The position numbers and the translations under genes are program-made. 64,000 nucleotides of DNA, taken from NCBI RefSeq assembly GCF_003597395.2, contig NC_133782.1:6719609-6783608 (forward strand), read 5' to 3'. This DNA is from Chelonoidis abingdonii. Taxonomy: Eukaryota; Chordata; Testudines; Testudinidae. The notes beneath the pieces were generated by a model. The model did no database searches. It was not told the DNA's origin and worked only from the letters and a program-made list of their open reading frames with translations. Every line of letters begins with the position of its first letter. Position 1 is the first letter of the stretch. Shown here piece after piece: positions 21,770-34,224 of the stretch.

Positions 21770-23230
21770 AGCAGTGCCATCTTTCAGGATTTTGCTGTCC
21801 TAGACAAATGTGGAAATGCTCTTCCCTGCATTGGCTCCACTCTCCCTTAGGGCTGTGTTCCTCAAGGAGGCTGAAGTGGTGGGTGGCTGGCTGGCGCACA
21901 ACTGAGCACTGATGTGAGCAATTACCCTTTTCTGTGGTTTCCTCTAGTCATTTGTCCCTGAGAATACTGGCCTTTGCAGCACCACTTTATTTTTCAGCGT
22001 CCTGCCTTTGAAAGCTTGACCCTGTATATTTGCGGTCCACGGTATTTTTTTGGCACTGAACTGTCTGTGTGAAAGAACTGTGTCTGCTTGTGTGGGAGAG
22101 GGAAAGACATTGTCTAATAGGGAGGGAAAAGTCCTAAATGAAGGTGTAATTCTTCAGCAAGTGGAATGTAGGTATCTGTTTTACGTAGCACTTTCCAGCT
22201 GCTAATAGCTATCTCTTGGTAAAATGAGGAATGTTTCTCTGAGTACAGGACTAGTGTAAAGAATAGCGCACAATGAGCTTGTTGCAATGTAGGATGGGAT
22301 GCTGCAGCAGTTCCGGAGAGATATTCGTAACCCCCTCAGTCAGGACCCAGATATAATCATTGACTGTGATGCCAAGACTCAAACTGGGGGATCCCACAGG
22401 GATCTGGGTATGGTGCACAAGAGCACTGAGGTGATCAGCTTTCCTATAGGACACCCAGGTTGAAAGCCCTGTGTTGTCCTTCACGAATCACATCAGTAAC
22501 CAAAAGCACTCCAAACAGAACTGTTTAAAATAATCAGCTGGGCAAAGTCACCATGTGTTTCTGTTGTTGCCTTCCCACCATTTCCCCCTCACCCCCCTTT
22601 TTGGAGAAGCTCTGTTCCTGCTATGAAATTCCTTGAGAACAGAGCTTGGGGAGGAGAAAAAAGAAAAGCAGCACTGAAATCAAACCTGGTTATTAACTCC
22701 CCTCTGCAAATCCTGCCGCTTGACAGAGGGAAAGCACAATCTCTGTGAAATGGATTTTCATCTCTCATCTCCGCTACCCCTGTGGAAAAAAATCTAATAT
22801 TTTATCTTATTCCACAGGACCCTAGCATATCTCTCCCCGAGGACCATAAATTGTTTCCTGACTACCATTGCTGCTCCTGAACTCTGCTTCAGCGCCTTGA
22901 GAGAGTGAGCTTTGTTCCTGCATAGCACAGAGGACATGCCACAAATAATTTAAGGGGCCGTTTTTCTCTGTGTATGACATTAAATATTCTTTACTTTAAA
23001 AAAAAATGTCCCCACCACTTGGCATCAAGTAATATATCCAGAAGAAAGGCAGCCACTGTTTAATAAAAGACTCTGCTACGAGTCTAACCTCCTGAATCTT
23101 CTCTTCTGCTGAGGAGCCGTGCCAGCCCACCTGTGTCTTTGTCTGTTGTGGACCTATTTGGCCAAGTTCTCCTAAGGGAGGCTTCCCTTTAATGAGCATA
23201 GTTTGCACCCGTGATCAAATTGCAGGTACA
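21770..23230. other. No feature recognised
   Basis: Unique-looking sequence; no exon or repeat was recognised. Confidence 0.4.
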
Positions 23231-23234
23231 AATC

Positions 23235-23312
23235 TGAGGGTGAAATCCTGGCCCTGCTGAACTTGATGAGAATTTTACGATTGTTTTCAATGGAGCCAGG
23301 ATTTCACACAGA
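23235..23312. repeat. Palindromic short repeat (GTGAAATCCTGGCC...GCCAGGATTTCAC)
   Basis: GTGAAATCCTGGC at the left is exactly complementary to GCCAGGATTTCAC at the right, with TTTCAATGGA in the loop region. Confidence 0.75.
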
Positions 23313-23716
23313 GTGCGTATGGTTCTGTCTACCAGAGGTGTAAATTAGGTAGGTAGCAGTCAGATTTGAGCCCCTAAATTCATACTGTAAATGCAAAGTG
23401 TGAGGGGCTTGGCCTCGGCCCTTCTAAGAATAGACCCCACTGTATTTATTTTTGTGTGTGTGAGGACAAGGTCTGGCCTATAGAATCTTTATGATCTACA
23501 AGGAGGGAACCTAGCCTGACTCTTCGGTCCCAGATGAAGTTTTCAAAGTTGGCAGTTAAGAAAAAAATCCTTCTGTTTAAAAAATTTAACATATTTTGTC
23601 ATGAAAACCACGAGAGGCAACAAATATGTGTGTGTGTTTGTCTCTTTCTCATAAAATACAGAGTCCTTTTTCAGAGCAGAACTGCATCTTAAAGAACCTC
23701 TGAATTGCAAAAATGT

Positions 23717-23780
23717 AGGGTGGATCCAGTCTATCCCCCTGCACTAAGGCATATTAAATACACCTAGAATTATAATTATT
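23717..23780 (-). mobile_element. Decayed CR1/SINE 3' tail
   Basis: GTAGGGTGGATCCAGTCTAT, then CCCCCTGCACTAAGGCATA resembles the minus-strand CR1 tail (compare 59639-59700). It is short and diverged. Confidence 0.4.
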
Positions 23781-23799
23781 CAGCCTGGTTGAACGATGG

Positions 23800-24245
23800 T
23801 AAATATGTCTAATGAAAAATTTCAGTTTTCCAATTTCTTGACCAAAAAAGATATTTTTCAGAGTTTCTGGATCTTTATTTTCCCCCCTTTCTTTCCCTTT
23901 TTCCTTACCCCATCCCCCTATGGCAGCAGGAAACTGGCAGTAGCAAAAGGGGAAAGAGAAGGATGGGGCTAGAGAGGAAAAAAACAGGAAACAAAAGAGG
24001 AGGTGGAAAATAATAACAGAAAATTAAAATTAAAACACAAAATTAAAAAGAAAGAGGCGCTTCCTGTGAAAATTTTCATTTTTGAAAAAGGCCATTTTCA
24101 ATGCAAGTAAACTGTTTCCACTTGATTTTTTTTTAACTGTAATAACTATCCTGGAACTGGTCAGGAAGTAGGAGATGTTTTTGCAAATGAAAGTCTTGTC
24201 TTTTTCTGACACCCCTCTTACCTCCCTGCCCCTCAAAAAATCAAT
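23800..24245. repeat. Fold-back repeat with pyrimidine-rich and purine-rich arms
   Basis: A pyrimidine arm (about 23875-23915) is followed by a purine arm (about 23948-24010), with AAAATTTTC motifs on both flanks. Related units are at 25.53-25.88, 39.0-39.18 and 45.61-45.93 kb. Confidence 0.5.
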
Positions 24246-24584
24246 ATTTGAATATTTTCAACCAGATCTAAATTAATCTCCTCATTCCAAAAAGCCTAGA
24301 GACGATTACCTTCAAATGGGACAGTGGAGCCATCAGTTTGCGCATGTCCTGAAACTGTAGTGGTAAAACATGAACTAAAAGGTATTGGAATGCTCAGAGA
24401 GTGAGTCTGACTGTGTATTGATCAGTGTTCGTACACTATGAAGCAAAAGTGAATTTGAATCTGAAGTAAATATTGCAATATAGGTGTAAAGGAAAAACTT
24501 TTGTCAGCAAAACACATGGCAATTAAGTATTTTTTTCTCCTCTACTATAGCTGCCATCCAGCAGAGCACTTACTTACACCTGTT

Positions 24585-24668
24585 CAACTTTAAACATGGG
24601 CATAATGCTTAAAATTAAGCCTCAGCTTAAAGCTGAGCAAGTGTGTAAGTGCTTTGAGAGATACAGAC
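24585..24668. repeat. Short palindromic repeat (GAGCACTTACTTACACCTG)
   Basis: GAGCACTTACTTACACCTG is complementary to CAAGTGTGTAAGTGCTTTG, with an inner AAGCCTCAGCTTAAAGCTGAG hairpin-like segment. Confidence 0.65.
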
Positions 24669-25529
24669 CCAAAAGGTCCAGTAAACAGATAATAAATTGT
24701 AGTTAACAGAACCTTTTATTCATAGAACAAATAACAGGCAGGTGTGAATTGTGGGGCTGCCATTCCATTCAAAGCGGTTGATGCTGCAAACTAGAAGCAG
24801 TTGAAGAATTCATTTGAATATTTCAGTTACTAATGTAATACATTATTCCTTTAATATTTCTGCAGTATAAAACTGTTCTCTAACTAGTCAACAAATACTT
24901 GTCAAATAGTTTGTTTGCCGAGTAATGAAATAGTCTTTGTTAAATGAAACTCTTTAAAATTATTATTATTATTTAATTAATTTATTTTGGTACTACAACT
25001 TCAATCTGTCCTTTCATAGTCAGATATTTGAGCAGTTCAATAGTTTTACCTTTGGGGGTTATGCAGTTTTGAAATGGATTGATTTTGTAGCTTCCTTAGT
25101 TCCTCTTAGAGTTTTGGGGTCACGATCACTTTTAACTTGAGGCATACAGCTATCTGAAACTTCTGGGTTCACCTTGTTTTACATTAGAAGTATGTGAAGC
25201 TGTACATTTTGTTTGTTTTAGATGCAACATCGTAAATTAGCTCCCCGGTTGGGTCAAATCTTGGCTCAGGTTTGTGAACCCTTAGCAAATGTTTCCATGA
25301 ACTTAGTCTGAATTTTGGTATCCTAATAAAATCAGACACCAATCAAATTTCTTGTGGTTTTGGAGTTTGTTAGGAGCATTCCTTCAGCTCCCATCATAAA
25401 TCACATAAACAGAGTTTGACGGGGTTCTCTAGACACCTCAGCCCCAGAAGGAAATATAGCCCCAGAATTAAAAAATACTATTAATTATTTAATGGTGTTC
25501 AAGATCACAGAAAAACCCTGGATGATATT

Positions 25530-25880
25530 TTAGCTTTACCTTCATCTCCCCTCTTTATCCTCCCCTCACTTCATATGCTTTCTCTTTCCCCCTTTCCCCT
25601 GCGTACAGCAGGCCAGAGAATGGTTTCTGCCCCCTCCACCCTCAAAAAAAATCAATGAAAATATTTTCTATGGGAAATTTGACTTTTCATTTTAAAGAAG
25701 CGGAGGGGAGGGGTTAGCAACCAAAACTGAAAATTTTCAGTCAAAAACTCTTAAAACTTTTTATCTGAAAAAAAAAATAAAAAAAGTTCAAGAATAGCAG
25801 ACACTTTCCTCAACAATTTTCATTTAGACCAAAAAAAAAAAAATCTTGATGGAAAACTTTCAAACTACCTTACCCCAACC
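25530..25880. repeat. Fold-back repeat, pyrimidine/purine-rich, AAAATTTTC family
   Basis: Pyrimidine-rich 25535-25610 is followed by AATGAAAATATTTTCTATGG, GACTTTTCATTTTAAAG and a GGAGGGGAGGGG purine run, then CTGAAAATTTTCAGTC. Confidence 0.5.
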
Positions 25881-25884
25881 ATTC

Positions 25885-27010
25885 TTCAGGCTGTCAGTGA
25901 TAGGTGTATTTTTGTGGTATGGCATAAACCTCCTACTTATTGATCACAGTAAGTTCTGATGGGTCAAATTTGGTGATTCCCGGGTAGAACTGGATATAAT
26001 TTATTTTATTAATTTAATATTTCTTTGATCAATTTTTCTGAAAATAGGTCATTTTTTAAAAATGTATTCATTAGAATGTTTTTTGTCATTTATTTTGCAA
26101 GTAATCCTTGATTTGTAAATTGTGAGGAGTTCATTGAGAGCATGTGATATGACAAAGTTGGGCTGGTTTGGTTGGCTGTGTAAATCAAATGATCAATTTT
26201 TCTTCCTTGATTGGATGAGCATCGTGTGTAGACTCAGACTTCTACTATGAAAAATCCCATTTCCAAATTCAACAGACATTTCCATGAAAGGTTCTGCAAT
26301 AGTTGTTGTTTTGTCTAATGCTTCTAATAGTAAATGCTTTTGCGAGAACATAGAAACTGGCATGAACTCAGTCAGCATAAAATCATATATGTACCAGTAC
26401 CGTGAATACTTAACCACAAGCATAACTTTCCACATGAGTAAGTTCAGTGACTGCATGTGCTTAAGTGTTTGTATGATAAAAGCTTTAAACATTTGGAAGA
26501 ATAATTGTGAACTTTTTTTTTCTCCCAGCATTTGCACATCCTCAGAAGTGTAACTGTTGGGTTTTTATGAATGATGAACTACGTTTATTTATTTTTTTTT
26601 ATACATGTGCCACAATGCGTTTGATCTAGGGATGCCATGCATCTGCTGAGTGTATAACCCACCTATGCAGTGTTAATTACATTGCTTTGGTGACATAATA
26701 AATGCTGAGAGCAAATTGTGAATGGATTATTTACGATGCCACCTGAACTCAACGTAATTATAGCTGTGTAATTTAGCTTCCCCCATTTCGTTTTATATAT
26801 GATGTCATATTTCAAAATAAGCCAGCGCACTTCTATCTCTGTTCATGGATGGACTAATAAATTGTGATTCTCTTTCAAAGGTAATATATCAGCAATGGCC
26901 TTAAGGAAGGTTGCTGTAGTTCTGTCAGAACAATCCATAAAGTAATTCATATATAAACAGAGACAATGGATACTTATAACTGATGTGCACCTTCATTCAC
27001 AGAAAATGAT
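25885..27010. other. AT-rich unique sequence; enhancer-like block at 26600-26900
   Basis: The block has TTAATTACATTG, GTAATTATAGC and similar homeodomain-type motifs, and is repeat-free apart from a palindromic fragment at 26400-26475. This is suggestive only. Confidence 0.3.
26400..26475. repeat. Short palindromic repeat (TACTTAACCACAAGC type)
   Basis: GAATACTTAACCACAAGC and GCATGTGCTTAAGTGTTTG are imperfect inverted copies, related to 18586-18655. Confidence 0.5.
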
Positions 27011-27016
27011 ACTTAC

Positions 27017-27176
27017 CTACATCAATACGCCGCAAGTCTCCTTGTTCCTTTGACAATAGAATGTGATAGGCATACTGCCTGTCTCAGGCCAATGGCTTTC
27101 ATCAAAATCTTCTCCAGTAAATGTTGATATGCTATTGTATGCTACTGGGCCCAAACTGGTGTCATTGGTAAGTGTT
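27017..27176 (-). pseudogene. Exon-like segment with both splice sites, stop codon at its last codon
   Basis: On the minus strand the acceptor is CCCTTTTTCCATTCATTGCAG immediately before 27176, and the donor is TAG/GTAAGT immediately after 27017, giving 160 nt. One frame is open for 52 codons, starting TLTNDTSLGPVAYNS and containing FDESHWPETG, and closes with TAG as the last three bases. A second frame in the 3' half also reads freely. I do not recognise the protein. It may be a terminal or decayed exon, a non-coding RNA exon, or a chance pairing of good splice signals, which is likely to occur a few times in 64 kb. Confidence 0.25.
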
Positions 27177-27404
27177 CTGCAATGAATGGAAAAAGGGCAT
27201 TAAGATGTGCAGATTGGGTACATAAAATGAATTACTTCTTTTGAGCAGAAGTTTGTGTCTGATAGTTGGTATTTGTGTATATATAATGCAAAGTTTAACT
27301 TCAATGTCTAAAAGAAAATCAACTTTACGTACTGTACCACAGAAATAGCACTTTGGAAATCAGACTTTCACGCCTATCGTAGGCTTATTAAACAAAGCAG
27401 TGAT

Positions 27405-27590
27405 ACAGCTGTTAGAACACAAGACTGTGACTCAGGGTCTCGAAGTTCTATTTCTGGCACTGACCTACCATGTGACTTCTGGGCAAACAACTTACTTTCT
27501 CTGCCCTGTTTCTCCAGCTGTAAACTCTGGATAATATTTGTCTATGTCACTAAAGTTATGAGGTTTGACTGATTAATGTTTAAATCCATA
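27405..27590 (+). mobile_element. MIR/CORE-SINE, nearly full length
   Basis: A tRNA-like head (CTGTTAGAACACAAGACTG) is followed by GTTCTATTTCTGGCACTGAC, CATGTGACTTCTGGGCAAAC and CTGTTTCTCCAGCTGTAAAC, in MIR order. Confidence 0.8.
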
Positions 27591-27716
27591 CTGGCTATCT
27601 TTGTAAAAGATATGCTGTAGCTTAGCCAGAGGTTATGGGATTGATCCAGGAATTACTGGGTGAAGTTCTATGGCCTGCATAATACAGGAAGTCTGACTAG
27701 ATATGGCATATAGAGT

Positions 27717-28620
27717 ACAGATAAAGTACGCTTATAAAGTTTGCGGACAATTCCAAGCTGGGAGCAGTTGCAAGTGCTTTGGAGGATAGAGTTAAAATTC
27801 AAAATGATCTGGACAAACGGGAGAAATGGTCTGAAGTAAATAGGATGAAATTCAATAAGGACAAATGCAAAGTACCCCACTTAGGAAGGAACAATCAGTT
27901 GCACACATACAAAACGGGAAATGACTGCCTAGGATGGAGTACTGTGGAAAGGGTTCTGGGGTCATAGTGGACCACAAGCTAAATATGAGTCAACAGTGTA
28001 ATGCTGTTGCAAAAAAAGCGAACATCATTCTGGGATGCATAAGCAGGAGTGTTGTAAGCAAGACACAAGAAGTAATTCTTCCGCTCTACTCCATGCTGAT
28101 TAGATTCTAACTGGAGTATTGTGTCCAGTTCTGGGTGCTACATTTCAGGAAAGATGTGGACAAGTTGGAGAGAGTACAGAGAAGAGTGACAAAAATGATT
28201 AAAGGTCTAGAAAACATGAGGCAAGATTGAAAAAATTGGGTTTGTTTAGTCTGGAAAAGAGAAGACTCAGAGGGGACATGATAACAGTTTTCAAGAATGT
28301 AAAAGGTTGTTACAAGGAGAAAGAAGAAAAATTGTTTTTCTTAACCTCTGAAGATAGGATAAGAAGCAATGGGCTTAAATTGCAGCAAGGGAGGTTTGGG
28401 TTGGACATTAGGAAAAACTTCCAAACTGTCAGGGTGGTTAAGCACTGGAATAAATTGTCTAGGGAGGTTGTGAAATCTTCATAACTGGAGATTTTAAAGA
28501 GCAGGTTGGACAAACACCTGTCAGGGATGGTCTAGATAATGCTTAGTCCTGCCACGAATGTAGGATACTAGACTAGATGACCTCTCGAGGTCCCTTCCAG
28601 TTCTATGTTTCTATGATATC
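27717..28620 (+). mobile_element. CR1 LINE 3' half, plus strand
   Basis: The copy runs from the RT active-site region (KFADNSK around 27735, where CR1 has KFADDTK) through QNDLDKREKWSEVNR and FNKDKCKVPHLGR, the [15 protein letters not shown] region and LFSLEKRRLRGDMI to the 3' end GATGACCTCTCGAGGTCCC and TTCTATGATATC. Frames break several times, so it is inactive. It is 5'-truncated near the catalytic core, so only thumb, C-terminus and 3' UTR remain. Confidence 0.95.
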
Positions 28621-28654
28621 TTAATGAACCCTTCTGGCCTTAAAATCTATTAAT

Positions 28655-28720
28655 GTTTGTCATGTGCTTTGAGATCCTTAGACCAAAGGCAATGTATAAA
28701 TGCAAAGTATTATTATGTTA
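28655..28720 (+). repeat. Old SINE/L2-type 3' tail
   Basis: GTGCTTTGAGATCCTTAGAC, then AGGCAATGTATAAATGCAAA and GTATTATTATG resemble the tail found at 38740-38815 on the MIR there. Confidence 0.5.
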
Positions 28721-28724
28721 CGTT

Positions 28725-29785
28725 CTAACAAGCTAGTTCCTAATGATTTTTTAATCTTGTTTCCTAGAGCTTTGTGGGCTATTTCTTTAACTTTCTGAAC
28801 AAAACCCCTTAGCTACTCACAGTGGCCCTGAATGGATGAATAATACACCTGGCCTCCATGCTGCAAAAGGCACCAATCCAAGGCTTCAGCAGCACTAAAG
28901 ACCACACAGATTTATGTTAGTGGAAAAGATACTTGGGAGAGTCAGAATTTTTTTCAGATCAAAAGTTTGAATCCTGACTTCTTTTAATTAAAAATTAAAT
29001 ATGATGGTTAAAATTCCCAGTTGGCATCTGTGATGTTACACCCAAGAGTTCCAAGGTTTCCATGACATCATACAGTAACTGTGGAGCCTATCAGTTAATT
29101 AAATACTATATCCATGTATTCTAGTTAATTGATGCTTCCTTTACATGGTTTATTGTGCTGCAAACTGGTATTGCTTCTTTCTCACTGAGCAAACACAGAG
29201 AGAGAGAGAGAGAGTGAGGGGGAGAGACGTGGGATGTTGCAGTTCCTGGCTAAGGGAGAGGGAGTTGCTGGCACTGATCACTCTCTGGTGTGGTGTGCAT
29301 TGGGGACTCCTCCAGGAGAGCTCATTTCGTGTGTGACCTAAACTCCAGGGGGGTTTCTGCTACTGTGAAGGCCAGGAAGGGAATTTTTTATTAATGAACT
29401 GATCTGAACGCTGGGCACGAATCACAGGCTAAACCAAGCCATGTCTTTTAAGGGTCCCGCTCTACAACAGGCTTCAGTGAGCCTACGTAAGTGAGTAAGA
29501 ATGACTAGCATGGGCGAGGAATGCAGGATTGGGGCCAGTATGCTCTGGTAGGTTGGCTGATTATGATTACATTACTCAGCTGCGGTGCTGCCAGTTGTAT
29601 ACAAGGACTGCAGTGGTCATGACTCCACGACTATTGCCATCACTTGGGAGTATCTGGGAAAATCTTGATTACCTGCCTGACCTGAAACGAATTGTTATGA
29701 AGTGTTCTTTATGCATTTCCAGGATCTATATTATTTTAAAAGTCAAGAAATCAAACTAGGCTCTGAGCACTAATATATCATAAGC
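28725..29785. other. Unique sequence with a (GA)n run
   Basis: An AGAGAG run lies at 29198-29213. No gene-like segment was recognised. Confidence 0.45.
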
Positions 29786-29787
29786 TA

Positions 29788-29857
29788 GCACCAGGATTTG
29801 AACTCAAGACCTTTGGCTCTACAACACAGACAGCTGCCACTTGAGCTAAAGGACTAA
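29788..29857 (-). mobile_element. tRNA-derived SINE head
   Basis: The minus strand reads TTTAGCTCAAGTGGCAGCTG (A box), then GAGCCAAAGGTCTTGAGTTC and AAATCCTGG (B box), a tRNA-like module of about 70 bases. No body or tail is obvious. Confidence 0.7.
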
Positions 29858-29959
29858 ATTCCTTAGCTGAGGCCAACCGCAAGCAAGTATACTCTGTAGA
29901 TCACCCGCAGGGGTAGACTCACATAATGTGCCCTGAACAATGGGTTACGTTAATCAATG

Positions 29960-30955
29960 CTAGTCACCTTGACTATGGTATTGAATACAATGGTACATGA
30001 CGAGTCCAAAATGAATATATGACTTTATCAGCTGGCAGTGCATTTGTCTTAAAGAATGAAAAGCTGATAACAGTCCACTCTTCTTATGAAAACTGTACCT
30101 GATATGCACCTGTTTTGCACATCCTGATCAACCTCTGCTTTCCATCACTTAGCAAACTTAGAACTTGTAAGAGGCTATTGTGGTGAAATCAGTCCCATGA
30201 GATCTTGATGACTTATGGTTTTTGAAATATAGCTGTTGCAACACTTCTACTGGTAAAACATAAAGGTCATCCTGTCTCATTTGTCTAGTTATGTCATGCT
30301 TTACTCTCTTTTCTTGTCTTTATTAAAATCAAGACCAACTTGCAAATGGGAAAAACAGGGACTATTTTGTTTCGCTGTAACTAATTAACCCAAGAGTTCC
30401 AATAAATCCTTGGTGTAAACACTTTGTCCTCAGTGGATTTGCCGTAGGGATATATTTGACTCACACTCTTGACACTGTGACTAGTTCTGTACTTCTTATG
30501 AAGAGATTTCCAACTCTCCTGAAATGGGTGGTAGGTCTGGGATGTGGACAAATGGTCACTAGGGAACGAGACTGAAACCACTAAATTCACTGAGCTTATG
30601 ACCAAATCCAGTTCTTAATGCAGGCATCCAGATTAGAAAAGCGAAAGCATTTCTTTGCTCTGCAACCTAGTGTTATGTGCCAGGTTACTGCATTCTTTCT
30701 TAAATCAAGATGCTGAGCTTTATTTATCATGTCTGCACTGTATGACTCTGCTTAAACACCCAAAGTCCTACCCCCGCAACACTTCACTTCTTCTTCCAGA
30801 GTCCACATTGAACAAATGCAGAACTCTTGCACACTGAGACTGGTCAAATTAAAAGAGAGCCGTCTGCTCTGAAAAGTGACTCTAAGAATGATAAGAGGTT
30901 CCATGTTTACTCTCACTCAGTAGTTTTTCAGGTTAAGTTCTCTCAGGCTTACAAT
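29960..30955. other. No feature recognised
   Basis: AT-rich unique-looking sequence without exon or repeat signals. Confidence 0.4.
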
Positions 30956-30959
30956 CATG

Positions 30960-31048
30960 GAGCAGATCCTTATTTGATGTAAATTAATGTAGCTCCAATG
31001 ACTCTGTGATGCTAAGATGACTGACGTCAGTGGAGGATCTAGCCTAAC
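30960..31048. repeat. Palindromic short repeat (GCAGATCCTTATTTG type)
   Basis: GAGCAGATCCTTATTTGATG is complementary to TGACGTCAGTGGAGGATCTAG at the outer bases, with TGTAGCTCCAATGACT as the core. Confidence 0.55.
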
Positions 31049-31779
31049 ACTTTTCCCAGTGCTGCAAATTCACCCTAGGATCTGAAAGTCAAGCTGGGTT
31101 CCTTCTGCCTTTCACCATAAAGCAAATAAAGCAAATAAAATGCCCTGTCTCCTAATCCAACCAGGCCTCTTGGCCTCTGCAGCTGACATTCTATTTTCCT
31201 GCTCCTCTTTAACCAGACTCAGGAATGCAACCCACTTACCAGAAGTGAATGAGTGGGGGAAGGAGGGACGACGTAGGAGGGTGAAATTGCCGCTTGGAGG
31301 ATTGAGTTCAACCCTCCCCACAAAAACTGCAGGGCTTGATTCAGTTCATGATCTCCTTTGTAGACTGAACACTGCAGGGGACGTGTAGCTCTAGCCTGCT
31401 AGCAGCTCAGTTTGATTTTCGCTTGATGATAGGGAGGAAAAGGGGGATAGCCCAATCCAATAAATCAAGAGTTGACTTTTTCTCATTTTTAATTTTCATT
31501 TGAGGACATTTCTCAGCCTCATTCCCAAATGCAAAGTGTCCCTATCTATTGAAATGTCCACTGCAGATAATGCACAATCCATAAGGGGTAAAACCCAACA
31601 AATTTACATGCCATTTCACTAATACCCACCAAACTATTGCTGCTCTGATCCCGCTACAACAGCAGTGCACTTTGGAAATGATGCTGCTGTCTATTAAAGG
31701 CAGGTATTTTTTTTTTAATGTAAGTCTCTTTACTATTGCCGTTAGAGGCCCCTCTATGTGGCTCCTTTCACTTATAATT

Positions 31780-32050
31780 ACTGCACTAGGAGATTACAGT
31801 GTGGGATTGGCGACAGGGAAAGGGAGAGGGAAAGATTTTCTGCGGTAATTTGCATTTAAAGCTGGCACTCAGCATTATATCTCCCTGTTCACCCATTGTC
31901 TATAAACATTTTAGCTCTTCCTTCTGCCTCATCAGAATGAATTAAGCATTTTCATTGCACCACCAGCCTAATTAGAGTCATTTACTATGTTGACACAAAG
32001 GGGTTTTTTTATGAGCATCTCAGCTTTAATACATGGAGGGAACGTTGGAA
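31780..32050. promoter_or_regulatory. Candidate enhancer-like block with an octamer site
   Basis: Repeat-free stretch with an exact octamer ATTTGCAT (31848-31855), GTCTATAAACA (forkhead-type) and CTAATTAGAG (homeodomain-type). No conservation data are available. Confidence 0.25.
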
Positions 32051-34220
32051 ACCTCCGATCAAAAGGTAAACATTTGGGGGTCAGGGATATTTTTCAACAT
32101 TCTTGCCTGAGTGCAAACACGTTCCTCAAGAGGTGACATGGCTCCTGGCTCCACCAATGGCAGCAGAAGTTTGCCCCCTGCACGCGGTGCGCAGGCTTGT
32201 TCTGTTGGTTTTCAATGGCACTTGTTGAAAGGGGTTTGATTCAGCACAAAGGGTGTCTTTGTGCTTTGCGAGCAGCAAGTGGGCACAAAGGGTGGGTTTG
32301 TTTGGGAGGGTGAAATCGGAGGGCAAAGGGAGAGATTTAACATGGCTAATGGGGCTGGGGAGATGGCATTGAGTGTGTTAGCACAAGAAAGAGGCCAGCC
32401 TGATTCAGAAAAAAATTCAGGGTTTCTGAACAAATGGGTGTATGTGCCAACTGCAGCCATCAGACAGGTTACCCTGTTATTGGAGCCCCTCCTTCCCTCT
32501 TCAGCGCCGATGGACTTTCTACACAGAAAACCTGCAAACTCCTGTGGTAGAAGTTTAAAATGAGACCCTCGTGGCTTGCAGAGAGCAGGGCTATCAGCTG
32601 TCTGGAGAGCAAAGGGTTTGTCTGTCTCTCTTTTGCCCAGATAATAGGAGATGAGGTCGTCTTCTCAGCTGGAATGTCCTCATCCAGAACTATAGGGAAG
32701 CCGTACTCCTTTGTTAACCACAATCACTCTTTTTACCTCTTTATAGCCTGCTTTTCAAATGCAAGCCTCATATTAACATGTGTGCTTTGCATTGCTCCCA
32801 GACCAATCCCAGAAGCATGGAAATAGGTTGGGGTCAATTTCATAGAGCTTTGTGATTTTCTTTCCAAATGCTTATTCTACCACTACTTTCGCCCAGGGAA
32901 GGATCCTTTAGCTACCTTCTTGTCTGGCTTTAAGGGGTTCAGCACCCCAGAATAAGTTCTCTAAGACTAGCCTTTTGCAGACTGGTCTGTGGTGATCCTC
33001 TCCAGACCATTGGTAAACAGTCAGCATGGATGTTCCTTTACCCTCAGGAGCTAGCAGTGTTTGCTTACAGAAATCATGCGGATTTAAAGATGAAACTGAC
33101 TTGCAGGTGTAGCACGCCATCATATTTTCAAACATAGTCATCCATCACAAGAACGGGGTCTACACAAAGGCATGGTGGTCCTGGGACTACCATGAAAATC
33201 GTGTAGTTTTTCACATTTTCACCTGCTTATGACTTATCAGTAATGTGTTTGGCGGCTTTGTAGGAGACTTTCCGAGTCAAAGGCTGGTCTTACACTTCTG
33301 TTCTCTCCTGAGGTTTCTCATCCATTCTTTATGCTATAGGGGCACTGATCTGCCATATAATGCTCAGGCCAGAGATCTTCAGAAGCCCTGACTCAGAATC
33401 TTTGAGAACACAATGAGCTCTAAAATGTAAAGTCTCGCAGGAATTTTGAATGTTCAGTTCAGTTTCCAGGTGATGAGTCTGGTTCTTTATTGCACTTTGT
33501 CCTTTTTATGCTGCTCTAACAGTGTAACCGGGCTGGAAACAGCCCTGCTGGGATACCTGGAATAAGACAGGGACTCCTTGGCTACTGTAGAGCTGCCAGA
33601 ATGGTCCTATTCTGGACTCCCCAAACTCCTAGCAGAAGAGGTGCCAGTGGGTGGGGAGGGGGAAAGGTGGTCACGGGCAAAGTGTGCCACGCTTATTCTC
33701 ACCTGACGGGCAGTCACTGCAGTCAGAAAGTAATGTACAGGAGCCCTGCTGCTGCTCTGGTTGGTGTTTTGATAAGAGCCATCCCCTAGCTGCCCTGAGA
33801 ATACACCAAGCCCAGAAGCAGTTTAAAGCAATAGCGCCTCAGAGCTGATATGGGTCTGTTTGCCTATGTGTGTGTTTGTGTGTAGCTTTAAGGAGATTCT
33901 TTCTTACCTTTTAAAAGATCTGTTTGCCAAATCCACCTGTTTTGGCTTTTTTTTCTTTTGAATTCAGTGTCTTGCAAACCAAGATTTCGGTGCTTTTTCT
34001 CTTGTGTTAAAATAGATGTAAACTGTTTATATTACACCCACAGAGAGAGAGGAATGAGGACCAGCACTCCTAATAGGTAACCGGTATGTCCAGATAATGA
34101 AGTGGGGAGGGAGCTTTATGGAGGTGGGAACAGATTTTCCAAGCTTTGATGAGCTTATGAGCAGGAAAAGATATTTTAACCATTATGAGAACTACTTGAG
34201 TGTCCTCCTACATAAGCTAA
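32050..34220. other. No feature recognised
   Basis: Unique-looking sequence with background open frames of up to 100 codons on both strands, none domain-like. Confidence 0.4.
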
Positions 34221-34224
34221 ACAG

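Noticed and set aside
29788..29857. Possible tRNA gene (A and B boxes)
   Set aside because: Acceptor and other stems do not pair as in a tRNA; the text matches a tRNA-derived SINE head.
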